NCBI GenBank assembly: GCA_018241695.1
Contig: JAFEDH010000004.1
Coordinates: forward strand, 124,001 to 188,000
Direction: 5' to 3'
Origin: Pseudomonadota bacterium
GTDB lineage: Bacteria; Pseudomonadota; Gammaproteobacteria; Burkholderiales; Rhodocyclaceae
Length of the DNA: 64,000 nucleotides
Under the pieces are notes generated by a model. The model saw only the letters and a program-made list of their open reading frames with translations. It ran no database searches and was not told where the DNA came from. The first letter of the stretch is position 1; every line of letters starts with the position of its first letter. Below are positions 27,767-38,048 of this stretch, piece by piece. Both the position numbers and the translations under genes were made by a program.

Positions 27767-28860
27767 TGAAAGATGTGCTGTCCCGTTTCTGGATGCGCCT
27801 GATCGAGCCGATCGATGTTCCGCTGATGGGATTCACGGGCCTCCTGATGGCCATTGCACTGCTGGTGCTGGGCAGCGCCTCGCCCGAACGCCTGCCCGCG
27901 CAAATGCTGAATATTTTCGCCGCCCTGGTGGTGATGCGCCTTGCCGCCCAGATTCAGCCACAGCGGCTGATGCATCTGGCGCTGCCCATGTATGCCATAG
28001 GAATCCTGTTGCTGGTGGCTGTCGCCCTGTTCGGCGATATTTCCAAAGGGGCGCGCCGCTGGCTCAATCTTGGCTTCATGCGCATCCAGCCTTCCGAACT
28101 GATGAAGGTGGCGATGCCGCTCATGCTGGCCTGGTATTTCCAGAAACGCGAACCCCTGATCCGCTTCCGCGACTATGGTGTGGCCGCATTGTTGCTGCTG
28201 GTGCCGGTCGCCCTGATCGCGCGTCAGCCTGATCTCGGTACTGCCATCCTGGTCCTGGCCGCCGGTTTTTATGTCATCTTTTTCGCCGGCCTGCCGTGGA
28301 AGGTGCTGATTGCGCTGCTGCTTGCCGCCGCCGCCGCCGCTCCCCTGGCCTGGAGCCATCTCCATGATTACCAGCGGGCCCGGGTAATGACCCTGTTCGA
28401 TCCCGAGTCCGATCCGCTGGGCAAGGGATTTCACATCATCCAGTCCACCATCGCCATCGGCTCCGGTGGCTTTTTCGGCAAGGGATGGGGACAGGGTACC
28501 CAGGCCCAGCTTGAATTCATTCCCGAGCGCCACACCGATTTCATCTTTGCCGTGATCGGCGAGGAGTTCGGGCTGTTCGGCAATGTCATCCTGCTGGGGA
28601 TGTACGCGCTGCTCATCGCCCGCGGCCTGATGATCGCCGCCAATGCTCCGACGCTGTTCACCCGTCTGCTGGCGGTATCCATCACCCTGGTCTTTTTCAC
28701 TTACGCCTTTGTCAACATGGGCATGGTGAGCGGCATCCTGCCTGTGGTGGGCGTCCCCTTGCCCCTAGTGAGCTATGGCGGTACCGCGCTGGTGACGCTC
28801 TTCTTCGGGATCGGCATCCTGATGAGCGTGCACAAGCACCGGATGCTGGTGCAGAAGTAA
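27766..28860 (+). CDS. rodA: Peptidoglycan glycosyltransferase RodA
   Basis: 364 residues, SEDS-family polytopic membrane protein with about ten helices. Conserved SEDS segments are GARRWLNLGFMRIQPSELMK, RQPDLGTAILV and the C-terminal GVPLPLVSYGGTALV. The acidic residue in the large periplasmic loop (KGWGQGTQAQLEFIPERHTD) sits where SEDS polymerases have their catalytic Asp. It polymerises lipid II into glycan strands with PBP2. In most betaproteobacteria mltB or rlpA follows; here a phospholipase gene follows after 43 bases. Confidence 0.96.
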   Translation: MKDVLSRFWMRLIEPIDVPLMGFTGLLMAIALLVLGSASPERLPAQMLNIFAALVVMRLAAQIQPQRLMHLALPMYAIGILLLVAVALFGDISKGARRWLNLGFMRIQPSELMKVAMPLMLAWYFQKREPLIRFRDYGVAALLLLVPVALIARQPDLGTAILVLAAGFYVIFFAGLPWKVLIALLLAAAAAAPLAWSHLHDYQRARVMTLFDPESDPLGKGFHIIQSTIAIGSGGFFGKGWGQGTQAQLEFIPERHTDFIFAVIGEEFGLFGNVILLGMYALLIARGLMIAANAPTLFTRLLAVSITLVFFTYAFVNMGMVSGILPVVGVPLPLVSYGGTALVTLFFGIGILMSVHKHRMLVQK

Positions 28861-28903
28861 CTCCGCGCCACCCGGAACGGGAGTCCTCACAAGGAGTCAG
28901 CAC

Positions 28904-31126
28904 ATGGAGCCTGATCGCCGTCAGTTTCTGAAAGTGGTTGCAAGGAAAGGCATGGGCGCCGCCGCGCTGGCAACGTTACCCGCCACCATTCTCGAAGCGC
29001 TTGCGATTCCCGCACACAACGAAACCGGGTCGATCGACGATGTGAAGCACATCGTCATCCTGATGCAGGAAAACCGCTCGTTCGATCACTACTTCGGGAC
29101 GATGCGCGGAGTGCGCGGATTCGGCGACCCCAAGACGATTCCCATGGAAAGCGGGAAGCCGGTCTGGTTCCAGAACGACGGGATCCGGGATGTGGTGTCG
29201 TTCCATCTCGACATGGAGCACATGAATGCGCTCAAGATCAACACCACCGCCCATTTTTTTGCCGACGCGCAAGCGGCCTGGAATCAGGGCAAGTTCGGTT
29301 TCTGGCCCAAGTACAAAATCGATCTCGTGACGGGGAAGGCCGATGGCCTGTGCATGGGGCATTATTCACGTCAGGAACTGCCTTTCCAGTTCGCGCTGGC
29401 CGAGGCCTTCACGATCTGTGACCAGTACCACTGCTCGGTCCAGTCGGGCACGGACCCCAACCGGATTGTTTTCTTTTCGGGTGCCGGATTCAACCCGGAA
29501 CTGCGGGCGCAGGGCATCAACAGCACCGATGCCGATTCGGAACCCAACAATCTGCGTTGCTGGGTCCGCGGGAAATGGCCGACGCCGGGCTATACCTACC
29601 AGGGTTCGTCATTCAGGTGGCCCAGCATCCCCGATGTTCTGCAGGCGGCGGGAATCAGCTGGCGCATCTATCAGGATCCGAACAATAATTTTTTAGGATT
29701 GATGCACGGAGCACTGGCCTTCGAGAGCTTCCGCAGCGCCAAGCCCGGGTCCGACATTTATAGAAATGGCATGAGCCATTGGTCCCTGGAGGATTTGAAG
29801 CGCGACGTTCAAAACAACCAGCTGCCGGCAGTCTCATGGATACTGCCCTCGCAGGCAACCTGCGAGCATCCGGCCGGATCCAGTCCGGTGGCCGGTGCGG
29901 ACTTCACCCGCCAGATACTGGATGCCTTGACGGCGAATCCGGAGGTATGGAGCAAAACCGTTCTGTTCATCACCTTTGATGAAAATGACGGCTTCTTCGA
30001 CCATGTTCCTCCGCCCGCGATCCCTTCGTATAACAAGGATGGGACCCTGGCCGGCAAATCGACCATGCCATTGGACGGGATGTATTTCCAGGCGGACGGA
30101 GAGATGGAAACAGATTCGTCCCTCACGGGAACGCAGGGTGGAAAACGAACCATCCAGTATCTGGACGCGCGGGATTCCATCAGTGGAAATCTCCGTCCCT
30201 GGGGCCTGGGGCCGCGTGTGCCGATGTACGTCGTTTCGCCGTGGAGCAAGGGCGGGTGGGTGAGTTCGCAGGTGTTCGATCACACCTCCGTTGCCCGGTT
30301 CATCGAGAAGCGGTTCAATCTCGTGATTCCCGCGATCACGCCCTGGCACCGTGCGGTCTGCGGAGATCTGACATCGGCATTCGATTTCGTCTCGCCGAAC
30401 GATTCCACGTTCCCCGAATTACCGGATACGACCCGCTATGCCGCGCTTGAAGCGGCCCAGAGCCGGCTGCCCCGGGCCGCACCTCCGCCCGATGTGGCCG
30501 TGCCTCCGGCACAGGAGACGGGAGTTCGCCCATCTCGCGCCACACCGTATGAATTGCATGTGGATGAAATGCCGCTGCCGGCCGGAGGCGTCGGGCTCAG
30601 GTTGCGCAACACGGGTCAGCAGGGTGCGGTGCTGCACGTGTACGACAAGCTGCATCTGGACCGAATCCCGAGGCGCTATACCGTCGAGGCAGGGAAGGAG
30701 ATCGAGGACGATTACTGGAGCATGGCCAACCGGAACGACGGGCACCATGATCTGGAGATCCATGGCCCCAATGGCTTCCTGCGTGTGCTTTCCGGTCCGC
30801 TGGCCGAAGCTTCCGGCGGCCTGCAAGCTCTCGTTCAATATGATCGACCGGGCGTGTGCCTGAAGCTCCGGCTGATCAATCACACACGGAAAGCCATCCG
30901 CATCGAGCTGATCGAAAACGCCTATCTCGATCCGCAGTGGATCCGGATGACGGTCGTACCGGGTGGCACTGTCGACAAGCGGATCAGCCTTAAAAAATCA
31001 CACCGCTGGTACGACCTCAGGCTGCGCAGTGCCGAAGGATATTTCCGCCGGTTCGCGGGGTGCCTGGAGACCGGTGTGCCCGGTATTTCCGACCCTGCCA
31101 TCGGCCATGTGCGGACAGCGACATAG
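28904..31126 (+). CDS. Tat-exported phosphocholine-type phospholipase C
   Basis: 740 residues. A twin-arginine signal (DRRQFLK) starts the chain. The alkaline-phosphatase-like phosphoesterase domain begins at VKHIVILMQENRSFDHYFG (ENRSFDH at 56-62, metal and nucleophile region). It includes QYHCSVQSGTDPNR and FDENDGFFDHVPPP. The C-terminal third contains the two DUF756-type beta domains seen in bacterial phospholipases C such as PlcN/PlcH. The enzyme splits phosphatidylcholine or sphingomyelin outside the cytoplasm, giving phosphocholine; substrate preference is unresolved. It interrupts the usual rodA-rlpA order. Confidence 0.93.
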   Translation: MEPDRRQFLKVVARKGMGAAALATLPATILEALAIPAHNETGSIDDVKHIVILMQENRSFDHYFGTMRGVRGFGDPKTIPMESGKPVWFQNDGIRDVVSFHLDMEHMNALKINTTAHFFADAQAAWNQGKFGFWPKYKIDLVTGKADGLCMGHYSRQELPFQFALAEAFTICDQYHCSVQSGTDPNRIVFFSGAGFNPELRAQGINSTDADSEPNNLRCWVRGKWPTPGYTYQGSSFRWPSIPDVLQAAGISWRIYQDPNNNFLGLMHGALAFESFRSAKPGSDIYRNGMSHWSLEDLKRDVQNNQLPAVSWILPSQATCEHPAGSSPVAGADFTRQILDALTANPEVWSKTVLFITFDENDGFFDHVPPPAIPSYNKDGTLAGKSTMPLDGMYFQADGEMETDSSLTGTQGGKRTIQYLDARDSISGNLRPWGLGPRVPMYVVSPWSKGGWVSSQVFDHTSVARFIEKRFNLVIPAITPWHRAVCGDLTSAFDFVSPNDSTFPELPDTTRYAALEAAQSRLPRAAPPPDVAVPPAQETGVRPSRATPYELHVDEMPLPAGGVGLRLRNTGQQGAVLHVYDKLHLDRIPRRYTVEAGKEIEDDYWSMANRNDGHHDLEIHGPNGFLRVLSGPLAEASGGLQALVQYDRPGVCLKLRLINHTRKAIRIELIENAYLDPQWIRMTVVPGGTVDKRISLKKSHRWYDLRLRSAEGYFRRFAGCLETGVPGISDPAIGHVRTAT

Positions 31127-31181
31127 GAGCGGGTGGAGCGGGAATCCGGGGATAAAAAATACAGCAGTGATGGTGCGAACC

Positions 31182-32906
31182 CTACGCTGCCTGCCGGACC
31201 CGGTTGGCACGAATCAGGCGGCCCGGGAGTTCGCCCGTGGGCTGGCCGTTGCGATACACCACACGGCCATCCACCACCGTCGCCGCATAGCCTTGTGCAT
31301 GTTGTATCAGGCGTTTGCCACCCGCCGGGAGATCATGACTGAGGTGGGGTGGATGCAGGTGCAGACGCTCGAAGTCGATGATATTGAGATCGGCCTTGTA
31401 GCCTTCGGCGACCAATCCCCGATCGTTCAGTCCCACCAGCAGTGCGGTCTTCCGCGACAATCCGTGCACCAGCTGTGGCAGGGGTATTTTCCCCGCCGGA
31501 CGATCGCGACCCCAGTGCATCAGGGCGAAGGTGGAGTAACTACCATCGCATATCGTTGCACAGTGGGCGCCGCCATCGCCAAGCCCGGGTACCACATCGG
31601 GATGGCGGAATATTTCTCCGATGGCATCCAGATTGCCATCGGCGTAGTTCGCCATGGCCAGATAAAGCATCTGTCCGCGTGATCCTTCGAGCATCAGGTC
31701 GTAGGCCAGTGATTCGGGCGTGATGCCCAGCGTCTGAGCCCGTCCGGCGATGCTGTCCTGCCACGGTTGTTCGTAGCGGGGTGGATCACCGAGCTGGAAC
31801 ATGTGATCGAAATCGCGCACCATGCGTCCGAGGACGAGGGCCGGATCCGGGTCGACCGGTTCGGCCAGGATGCGTGTCCGGGTTTCTGGATCGCGCAGCC
31901 GGCGCAGGCGCTCCTCGAAAGGCAGCGTGGAGAGTTCCCGGTACGTTGCCGTGGAGTAGAACGGATTGAGCGTCAGTTCGTGGCCCAGCATCATGCCGAT
32001 GCCGCGTGGCAGAACCTGCCCCTTGATGGTCAGGCCATCCCGGTTGGCCTCGGCCAGTTCGTCGAGCAGGCGTCGCCAGTGATAGGGCGGCGAATTACCG
32101 GTGCCGATGGAAAATGTCAGCGGACGGCCCGCGGTACGGGCGATGGAAATCATGTGCGCCAGCGTGGCGCCCGGCTGATGAATGTCTTCGACGATCTGGA
32201 AAACGCCGGCATTGCGTTTTTTGAGCACGCCGGCGAGAGCCTGCAGTTCCTCGTCCGACGAATCCAGGGTCGGGATCGGCTTGCCATCGCTGGAACGGTG
32301 AAAGATGGTTTTCGAGGTGGCGATGCCCAGGGCACCTGCCGCGAGGGCCTCATCGAGCAGCGCGCACATGCGCTGGAGATCGTCCGTCGTGGCCGGTTCG
32401 CGGTTGGCACCACGCTCACCCATGACATACACGCGCAGGGCGGCGTGAGGCAGGTAGCAGGCGATATCCATGTCGTATTGGCGCTGCGCCAGCACGTCCA
32501 GATAATCGGGAAAGGTTTCCCAGTTCCAGGGCAGCCCCTGGGTCAGCACCGGATAAGGGATATCCTCGACGCCTTCCATCAGGCGCACCAGGGTATTGCG
32601 ATCTTCGGGACGGCAGGGGGCGAAACCCACGCCGCAGTTGCCGATCACACATGTGGTGACACCATGGGCCGCCGAGGGCACCAGCCGGTTTTCCCAGGTG
32701 ACCTGGCCGTCGTAATGCGTATGGACGTCCACGAACCCGGGGGTGACCAGATGCCCGGTGGCATCGATTTCCTCCCGTCCGCGCGCCAGCCCGTCCGCAA
32801 CGGCTGCGATGCTTCCTCCGGTGATACCGACATCGGCCCGGACGGGCGGGTTCCCGCTTCCATCCAGCAGGGTGCCGCCACGAATGACAAGATCGAATGT
32901 GGTCAT
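31182..32906 (-). CDS. D-aminoacylase / N-acyl-D-amino-acid deacylase-like amidohydrolase
   Basis: 574 residues from ATG 32906. The amidohydrolase metal site starts with [10 protein letters not shown] (His62, His64), and the composite N- and C-terminal beta-sandwich shows [14 protein letters not shown] and [12 protein letters not shown]. The order of segments ([28 protein letters not shown]) matches D-aminoacylase/D-glutamate deacylase-type enzymes. Related proteins hydrolyse other N-acyl or cyclic amides, so the substrate is open. It lies 25 bases downstream of the TauD-like gene, forming an operon on the minus strand. Confidence 0.88.
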   Translation of the reverse strand: MTTFDLVIRGGTLLDGSGNPPVRADVGITGGSIAAVADGLARGREEIDATGHLVTPGFVDVHTHYDGQVTWENRLVPSAAHGVTTCVIGNCGVGFAPCRPEDRNTLVRLMEGVEDIPYPVLTQGLPWNWETFPDYLDVLAQRQYDMDIACYLPHAALRVYVMGERGANREPATTDDLQRMCALLDEALAAGALGIATSKTIFHRSSDGKPIPTLDSSDEELQALAGVLKKRNAGVFQIVEDIHQPGATLAHMISIARTAGRPLTFSIGTGNSPPYHWRRLLDELAEANRDGLTIKGQVLPRGIGMMLGHELTLNPFYSTATYRELSTLPFEERLRRLRDPETRTRILAEPVDPDPALVLGRMVRDFDHMFQLGDPPRYEQPWQDSIAGRAQTLGITPESLAYDLMLEGSRGQMLYLAMANYADGNLDAIGEIFRHPDVVPGLGDGGAHCATICDGSYSTFALMHWGRDRPAGKIPLPQLVHGLSRKTALLVGLNDRGLVAEGYKADLNIIDFERLHLHPPHLSHDLPAGGKRLIQHAQGYAATVVDGRVVYRNGQPTGELPGRLIRANRVRQAA

Positions 32907-32931
32907 TGCAGATCTCCTTGTCGTTTCATCA

Positions 32932-33816
32932 TTAAATGATGCGGCCCATAGAAACACTTCCCCGAATAGTGCTGCGCTGAACGATGCGAATTTGATCCAT
33001 GGGATGGCCGCTGGCGGAGTGCATGGTCCGGCGGTTATCCCAGAGCATGATGTCGTTGTTTTCCCAGTTGTGAATGTATTGATACTTGGGTTGCAGCGTG
33101 TGATCAATCAATTGCTGTATCAAGGCATCGCTTTCGACACCAGGAAGACCAAGAATACTCTGGATGTTGAGCGTGCTTACATTGAGGATTTTCCGCCCGG
33201 TATCAGGGTGTGTCCAGACCAGAGGGTGAGCTACGGGGGGATAGCTGGGATAGTCCGTACGGCGTGTCACAACCCGTTTTCCTCCTGGATTGTTGAATCG
33301 CATATCGGCCAGATCGGTGGTGAAGTGATAGCACGCTTCCAGATGCTGGATTCGATATTTGGTTTCCGGGCCAAGATCGTCGTAGGCCGCTGCGGTATCT
33401 ACCCAGCCGGTTTGCCCACCTGTGGCAGTTTTTTGCACCATGCGCAGCAATGCGCCTGCATTGGGCGTGGTCGTAAAAGCCAGGTCGGTGTGCCAGGGAA
33501 TACGGCCATAGGTGGAAACCCCATCGTATTCATAGACCGGACCGACGGGGCCATTCTGGTTGGTAAGAAGAATTAAATCCGGATAACCAGGCATGCGGAA
33601 TTTTTCGAGGGGATGTTGTTCCAACTCTCCGAAGCACTTGCTCAGTTCGATCAGGGCTTCCGGAGAGGTACCAACGCCACGAAAGAGCACGATGCCAACG
33701 TCAAGCCACAGCGTCTTTAGGTCTTGAGCGGTTTTTTCTGCAATCGGCCCATCAATTCGTAGGCCGAGAACTTCGGCGCCAATCCCTGCGTTCAGGGGGC
33801 GATGAGTAAATGCCAT
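32932..33816 (-). CDS. TauD/TfdA-family Fe(II)/2-oxoglutarate dioxygenase
   Basis: 294 residues, ATG 33816 preceded by AGGAG. The iron ligands are His109 and Asp111 in RIPWHTDLAF and a distal histidine in RRTMHSASG. The arginine for 2-oxoglutarate follows in IRIVQRSTIRG. Such enzymes hydroxylate a substrate next to a heteroatom, for example taurine, 2,4-D or alkyl sulfates. No sulfonate transporter is nearby. The gene is less GC-rich than the core genes around it, and it pairs with the downstream amidohydrolase. Confidence 0.9.
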   Translation of the reverse strand: MAFTHRPLNAGIGAEVLGLRIDGPIAEKTAQDLKTLWLDVGIVLFRGVGTSPEALIELSKCFGELEQHPLEKFRMPGYPDLILLTNQNGPVGPVYEYDGVSTYGRIPWHTDLAFTTTPNAGALLRMVQKTATGGQTGWVDTAAAYDDLGPETKYRIQHLEACYHFTTDLADMRFNNPGGKRVVTRRTDYPSYPPVAHPLVWTHPDTGRKILNVSTLNIQSILGLPGVESDALIQQLIDHTLQPKYQYIHNWENNDIMLWDNRRTMHSASGHPMDQIRIVQRSTIRGSVSMGRII

Positions 33817-33926
33817 ATTGATCTCCTATGCATTGAATTCCGGTAAGGCACCGGGATCAGCGCAATATAGGGATCGTGGAGCGGGAGTACATGATACAAA
33901 TGTATTACTCTCGATCTTGACCAGCC

Positions 33927-35120
33927 TCAAGCGAGGTCGGCACTGCCCATCAGAAGGCTGACGAGGCTGCTTTGGCGGGTTACACCTGTTTTGGCAAAAA
34001 TGGACGACAAGTGAACGCGGGCCGTATTTTTGGTGATGCCGAGGGTTTGTGCACTTTCAGAGAGTGTCATGCCTTTGCACAGTGTATGGGCCAGGGCGGA
34101 TTCGGCTGGGGTAAGTCCGAAGAGTTGCCGCGAGAGATCTTTTGCCAGAAGGGTTTTTTGCTCTGGATCTTTCACTGTCAGGGCGAGCCCAATGCGACGT
34201 TCCTCATCTAAGCCGTCAGGGGAGAGCAGCGGTGTGACCGAGAGATGAAGATCGGCGCGTGCAGATGATCGACGCAAGCGAATGAAGGCCGGAAAATCTG
34301 ACTCGTCGAAAGATCGCTTTCCAGTGACGGCCTGCAATGCATTGTCAATGGCGGTGGATAGCCTCGTTTGGGAATCAGGATCGGTAGCGTGTAACCCTTC
34401 ACGGGAAAAATGCAGGCCATCCTTTTGTGAAACGATGCTGTCAGCGATACGATTCATGCGGAAAACGTTGCCTTGCATATCCATAAGAATGGTACCGACT
34501 TGTTGTCGGGTCACTGTATCTGTATAGAAATGCTGCTCCAGCTGCATGCTGTTGATCCGGGTATACATCCTCAGAGCGTGCTTGAAATGAGGTACCACCG
34601 CCTGGCATATCTGCCGCTCTCTGGCTGAAAATGGGGGGGCTTCCGGTGGGCGACAGACTCTCAGACGACACAGCGAGTAGTCATCACCCCGAATCTGTAC
34701 TCCCAGCATGTGGTGAATTCCGAAAGGCTCCATCCAGCGTTGATAGAAGTCACTGGCAACCCACTCACTTGCGAGCATCAACTGATTGACATCAACCACT
34801 CGGTCTTCAGGGATGGGATCGAAAACATCAGGCGAGAAAAAGCCGAAGTGTGTCATGTCATCTCGGGTGAGTCCCTGATTGTCCTTGCGGGCCACCACAA
34901 TGAAAGCTCGCTGGTGGCGGGTGGCAGGACGTATGACCAGTGCCACCGGATAGGCATTCAGAAGCTCACGCATAGCTGTGGCAAATGTGAGCCAAGGCGG
35001 ATTTTCCATCACGCCACGGTAGATCAGCGATATCAGATCGGAAAATTGCACAGCCCCGGGGGACAATTTTTCGTCTGCTTGTAGCCCGGCATTTTTGGCA
35101 GGTGTGGGGTGATTGGACAT
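33927..35120 (-). CDS. LuxR-family transcriptional regulator
   Basis: About 397 residues from ATG 35120. The C-terminal 65 residues form a LuxR/GerE helix-turn-helix (LTPAESALAHTLCKGMTLSE and TLGITKNTARVHLSSIFAKTG). The first 200 residues may be a GAF-like ligand domain, and 200-310 resembles a PAS-like sensor fold (ILMDMQGNVFRMN). It lies 110 bases upstream of the TauD-like gene on the same strand and is divergent from the TonB receptor. It is therefore the likely regulator of one or both. Base composition is lower in GC than the flanking core genes. The ligand is unknown. Confidence 0.83.
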   Translation of the reverse strand: MSNHPTPAKNAGLQADEKLSPGAVQFSDLISLIYRGVMENPPWLTFATAMRELLNAYPVALVIRPATRHQRAFIVVARKDNQGLTRDDMTHFGFFSPDVFDPIPEDRVVDVNQLMLASEWVASDFYQRWMEPFGIHHMLGVQIRGDDYSLCRLRVCRPPEAPPFSARERQICQAVVPHFKHALRMYTRINSMQLEQHFYTDTVTRQQVGTILMDMQGNVFRMNRIADSIVSQKDGLHFSREGLHATDPDSQTRLSTAIDNALQAVTGKRSFDESDFPAFIRLRRSSARADLHLSVTPLLSPDGLDEERRIGLALTVKDPEQKTLLAKDLSRQLFGLTPAESALAHTLCKGMTLSESAQTLGITKNTARVHLSSIFAKTGVTRQSSLVSLLMGSADLA

Positions 35121-35123
35121 CAC

Positions 35124-35425
35124 AATGAAAAGCGCTTGATGAAAAGAATGGCCTGTTTCAGATTATTTCCAGGCCAGCTTACCACCCGGAAAATATTGTC
35201 AACATCCTTTCGGCAAGCCGGAATACGGGCCACGGAAGAAAATCTTGGGTGGCCTGTACACCACTTCTCTACCTAACGTAAAATTTGATTGCATTAGATT
35301 AGTACCGTTTTATTCGGGTAGGATAGCTGACGCCGGGCTGACTACGGCCCTTCCGCAGAGAAGGGGGTCAATCCGGAGGATCCGGCCTCGTGGCGGGTTC
35401 GAACCAAATCACTCGGGAGGAAATC
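35124..35425. promoter_or_regulatory. Divergent intergenic region between the LuxR gene and the TonB receptor
   Basis: About 300 bases without a gene. The middle (35270-35330) is A/T-rich compared with the surroundings and is where promoters for both directions would be expected. I could not fix a convincing -35/-10 pair. GGGAGG at 35415-35420 is the ribosome-binding site for the receptor. No strong palindrome stands out as an operator. Confidence 0.45.
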
Positions 35426-37918
35426 ATGTTCGTTACCGCCGACTTCAAGCCGGTTGCCAAGCTTTTGCCATTCCTGATCGCAGTTTCCCATCTTCCGCTT
35501 GCACTGGCCGATGGTGCCCAGTTGGAAGAAGTCATCATCACCGCCCAGAAACGGGCGGAAAATCTGCAGGATGTGCCGATTTCCGTGCAGGCTCTGGATT
35601 CCAGCGCCCTGGAAAAAAACTCGATAACGAACCTGTCCGATCTGCGCGCGCTCGCGCCAGGGATGACCATCAATACCTATCCTCTCGCGCAGGGCGCCAC
35701 CTTGCAGATGAACATCCGTGGCAGCCAGCCTTTTGCGACAGACGTTTCCCTGGATTCTGCGGTAGCGATTCATATCAACGGGGTATACATCGCTCGTCCG
35801 GACGGGATCAATCAGGTGACAGCAGCGGATCTGGAGCGTGTCGAAATCCTGAAGGGACCCCAGGGCACCCTGGTGGGGCGTAACGCTGCGGCAGGTGCGG
35901 TCAATATCATTACCGCCAAGCCCACTTTTGATGGCTTCCATTTCAAGCAGCAGGTCACCCTGGCGACCCGGGGCCAGCTGACATCCAAGACATCGGTCAA
36001 TCTTCCGGTCAGCGATACGCTGGCACTGAGAGCTTCCTACATCCATGTCGCCAAGGATGAACCGGACAACGGTGTCAAGAACAACGGTACGGGCCCCGAG
36101 GTGGGCACTCAGACTGCCGATGCATGGCGTCTGGATTTACGCTGGAAGCCAGCGGGCAATGTGACCGTGGATTACGGCTACGATTATTCCAAAACCAGCA
36201 TGCGGGATCAGCCCTTCCAGTGCCTGGGCCCTTCTCCGCTTACTTTCAACCGGCCGGACTGCACCAAGAACTACACCGGAACCGTGACCTCCTTCGGCTC
36301 TCTGCCGGAATCCCAGATCGAGGCCCAGGGCCATACGCTTACCGTGGCCTGGGATGCCAGTGAAACCCTGACGGTCAAATCCATCACCGGTTACCGCAAG
36401 CTGGACGAAACCTTCTACACCAACATGATTTCGTCGCCGGGCAACTTCGTGTACACCTCGGCGGTTCCGCCGGGATTCTCCGGCATGCCCGGCGGGGTGC
36501 TGGGCAGCACCCTCGCCCGTGCGGTGGCGTTGCCTGCGGCGGCAAACGGCAATATCGTCACCCAGGATCAGGTTTCGGAGGAAGTGCAATTCCTCGGCAA
36601 GCCCACCGAGTTCTTCAACTATACGGCGGGCCTGTACTACTTCCAGGAAAAGGGCGCCATGGTTCGCTCGACCTTCAGCTGGATTCCCAACCGCAATCTG
36701 GGTCCGGGCCTGGGCGGCAACAACAACCTGCTTGCCTGGGCACTACCGATAAATTTCCATGCCCGGAACACTTCCTGGGCAATTTTCGGCCAGTTCAGCT
36801 GGCGGCCTGATATCTTGGGGCGCAAACTGGAGATCATTCCGGGCATCCGTTACACACGGGATACCCGCGACATGAGCATGCAAAGGCCGGGCAGCGTCAG
36901 CTATATGCTGAACAATCCCTTCGCACTTGCCGGGTTCCTTCCCGGAGTTCCCGCAGGCACCACGCTGACGCAGCTGGGCCCGGTGGGAGGTGCGGTGTCT
37001 TACGGAAATTCCCGCAGTTTCAGCAAGAGCACGCCCAGTCTGGTCGCGCAATACCATATTGACGATGACACGATGGTGTATGCCAAGCTGGTGCGCGGCT
37101 ATCGTTCCGGAGGATATTCCACCAACGATAGTGATCCCGTGCGCGCTGCTGCCGGCTTTGCTCCGGAGACGGTGACCTCGCAGGAGATCGGCTTCAAGGG
37201 CGAGTTCATGGATCGTCGCCTGAGAACGAACTTTGCCCTCTACGAGATGAAGTACGACAACCAGCAGATGACCATCGCCACGGGTGTCGGGGCGACCTAC
37301 AACTCGGCCATTCTCAATGCGGGCAAATCCACGACCCAGGGTTTCGAGCTCGATCTGGCGTTCGCCGCCACCGAGCGGCTCCGTCTGGGCTTCAGCTGGG
37401 CTCACATGAAGCTCACCTATGACCAGATCATCGATCCCATCCCGACCAGCCCCACTTACGGCCAGAACGTCGCCAGCCGCTTCTTCCGGGTACTGCCGAA
37501 GGACAGCTATACCGCCAGCATGGATTATCGTTTCCCGTCCTTCGGCTTGCCTGGCAAGCTGGACGGGCACCTCGATTATGCCCGTGTGGATGCGCAGTCC
37601 GGTGGAACGATCGATGCCTCGGTCGCGCCCAAGTATCAGCTGAATACCGGCTACCTGCCTTCCCCGTCCGATCTGGTCGGCTGGGGGCTGACGCCGGCCT
37701 ACAGCATCTGGAATGGTCGTCTGGCACTCAATGGAATTCCCGTCGGCCCCAACAATGCCGGCGACCTGAGTGTCGCGCTCTGGGTCAAGAACCTCACCGA
37801 CAAGAAATATCTTTCGTATGTGATGGGAGGAGATGCGTTCATGGGTACCGGCGGCACGAGCTTCGGCCTCTGGGGTCAGCGCCGCACGGTGGGTGTGGAC
37901 GTGATCTACCGCTACTGA
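35426..37918 (+). CDS. TonB-dependent outer-membrane receptor
   Basis: 830 residues from ATG 35426; an in-frame GTG at 35390 would swallow the ribosome-binding site. A signal peptide ends near LALADG. The plug domain contains a TonB-box-like EEVIITAQKR and then VPISVQALDS, RVEILKGPQGTLVGRNAAAGAVNI. The beta-barrel ends in the required aromatic residue (DVIYRY). The layout resembles the CirA/FecA-like receptors used by sphingomonads and steroid- or aromatic-degrading bacteria for hydrophobic substrates. The ligand is unknown; the divergent LuxR, dioxygenase and amidohydrolase genes may metabolise it. Confidence 0.93.
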   Translation: MFVTADFKPVAKLLPFLIAVSHLPLALADGAQLEEVIITAQKRAENLQDVPISVQALDSSALEKNSITNLSDLRALAPGMTINTYPLAQGATLQMNIRGSQPFATDVSLDSAVAIHINGVYIARPDGINQVTAADLERVEILKGPQGTLVGRNAAAGAVNIITAKPTFDGFHFKQQVTLATRGQLTSKTSVNLPVSDTLALRASYIHVAKDEPDNGVKNNGTGPEVGTQTADAWRLDLRWKPAGNVTVDYGYDYSKTSMRDQPFQCLGPSPLTFNRPDCTKNYTGTVTSFGSLPESQIEAQGHTLTVAWDASETLTVKSITGYRKLDETFYTNMISSPGNFVYTSAVPPGFSGMPGGVLGSTLARAVALPAAANGNIVTQDQVSEEVQFLGKPTEFFNYTAGLYYFQEKGAMVRSTFSWIPNRNLGPGLGGNNNLLAWALPINFHARNTSWAIFGQFSWRPDILGRKLEIIPGIRYTRDTRDMSMQRPGSVSYMLNNPFALAGFLPGVPAGTTLTQLGPVGGAVSYGNSRSFSKSTPSLVAQYHIDDDTMVYAKLVRGYRSGGYSTNDSDPVRAAAGFAPETVTSQEIGFKGEFMDRRLRTNFALYEMKYDNQQMTIATGVGATYNSAILNAGKSTTQGFELDLAFAATERLRLGFSWAHMKLTYDQIIDPIPTSPTYGQNVASRFFRVLPKDSYTASMDYRFPSFGLPGKLDGHLDYARVDAQSGGTIDASVAPKYQLNTGYLPSPSDLVGWGLTPAYSIWNGRLALNGIPVGPNNAGDLSVALWVKNLTDKKYLSYVMGGDAFMGTGGTSFGLWGQRRTVGVDVIYRY

Positions 37919-37946
37919 TCGATCCCTTTCTTTTTGTTGCACATCC

Positions 37947-37973
37947 TGCCCTCCGCCCGGAGGGCATTTTTTT
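37947..37973 (+). terminator. Rho-independent terminator after the TonB receptor
   Basis: TGCCCTCC (37947-37954) pairs with GGAGGGCA (37959-37966) around a four-base loop, followed by seven T residues. Confidence 0.93.
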
Positions 37974-38048
37974 GTGGGGTGCGGATCGTCCTACAATCCC
38001 TTTCCGCTCTCACACGGCGGGTATCGATGTGGCAACGGAGAAGGAAAG

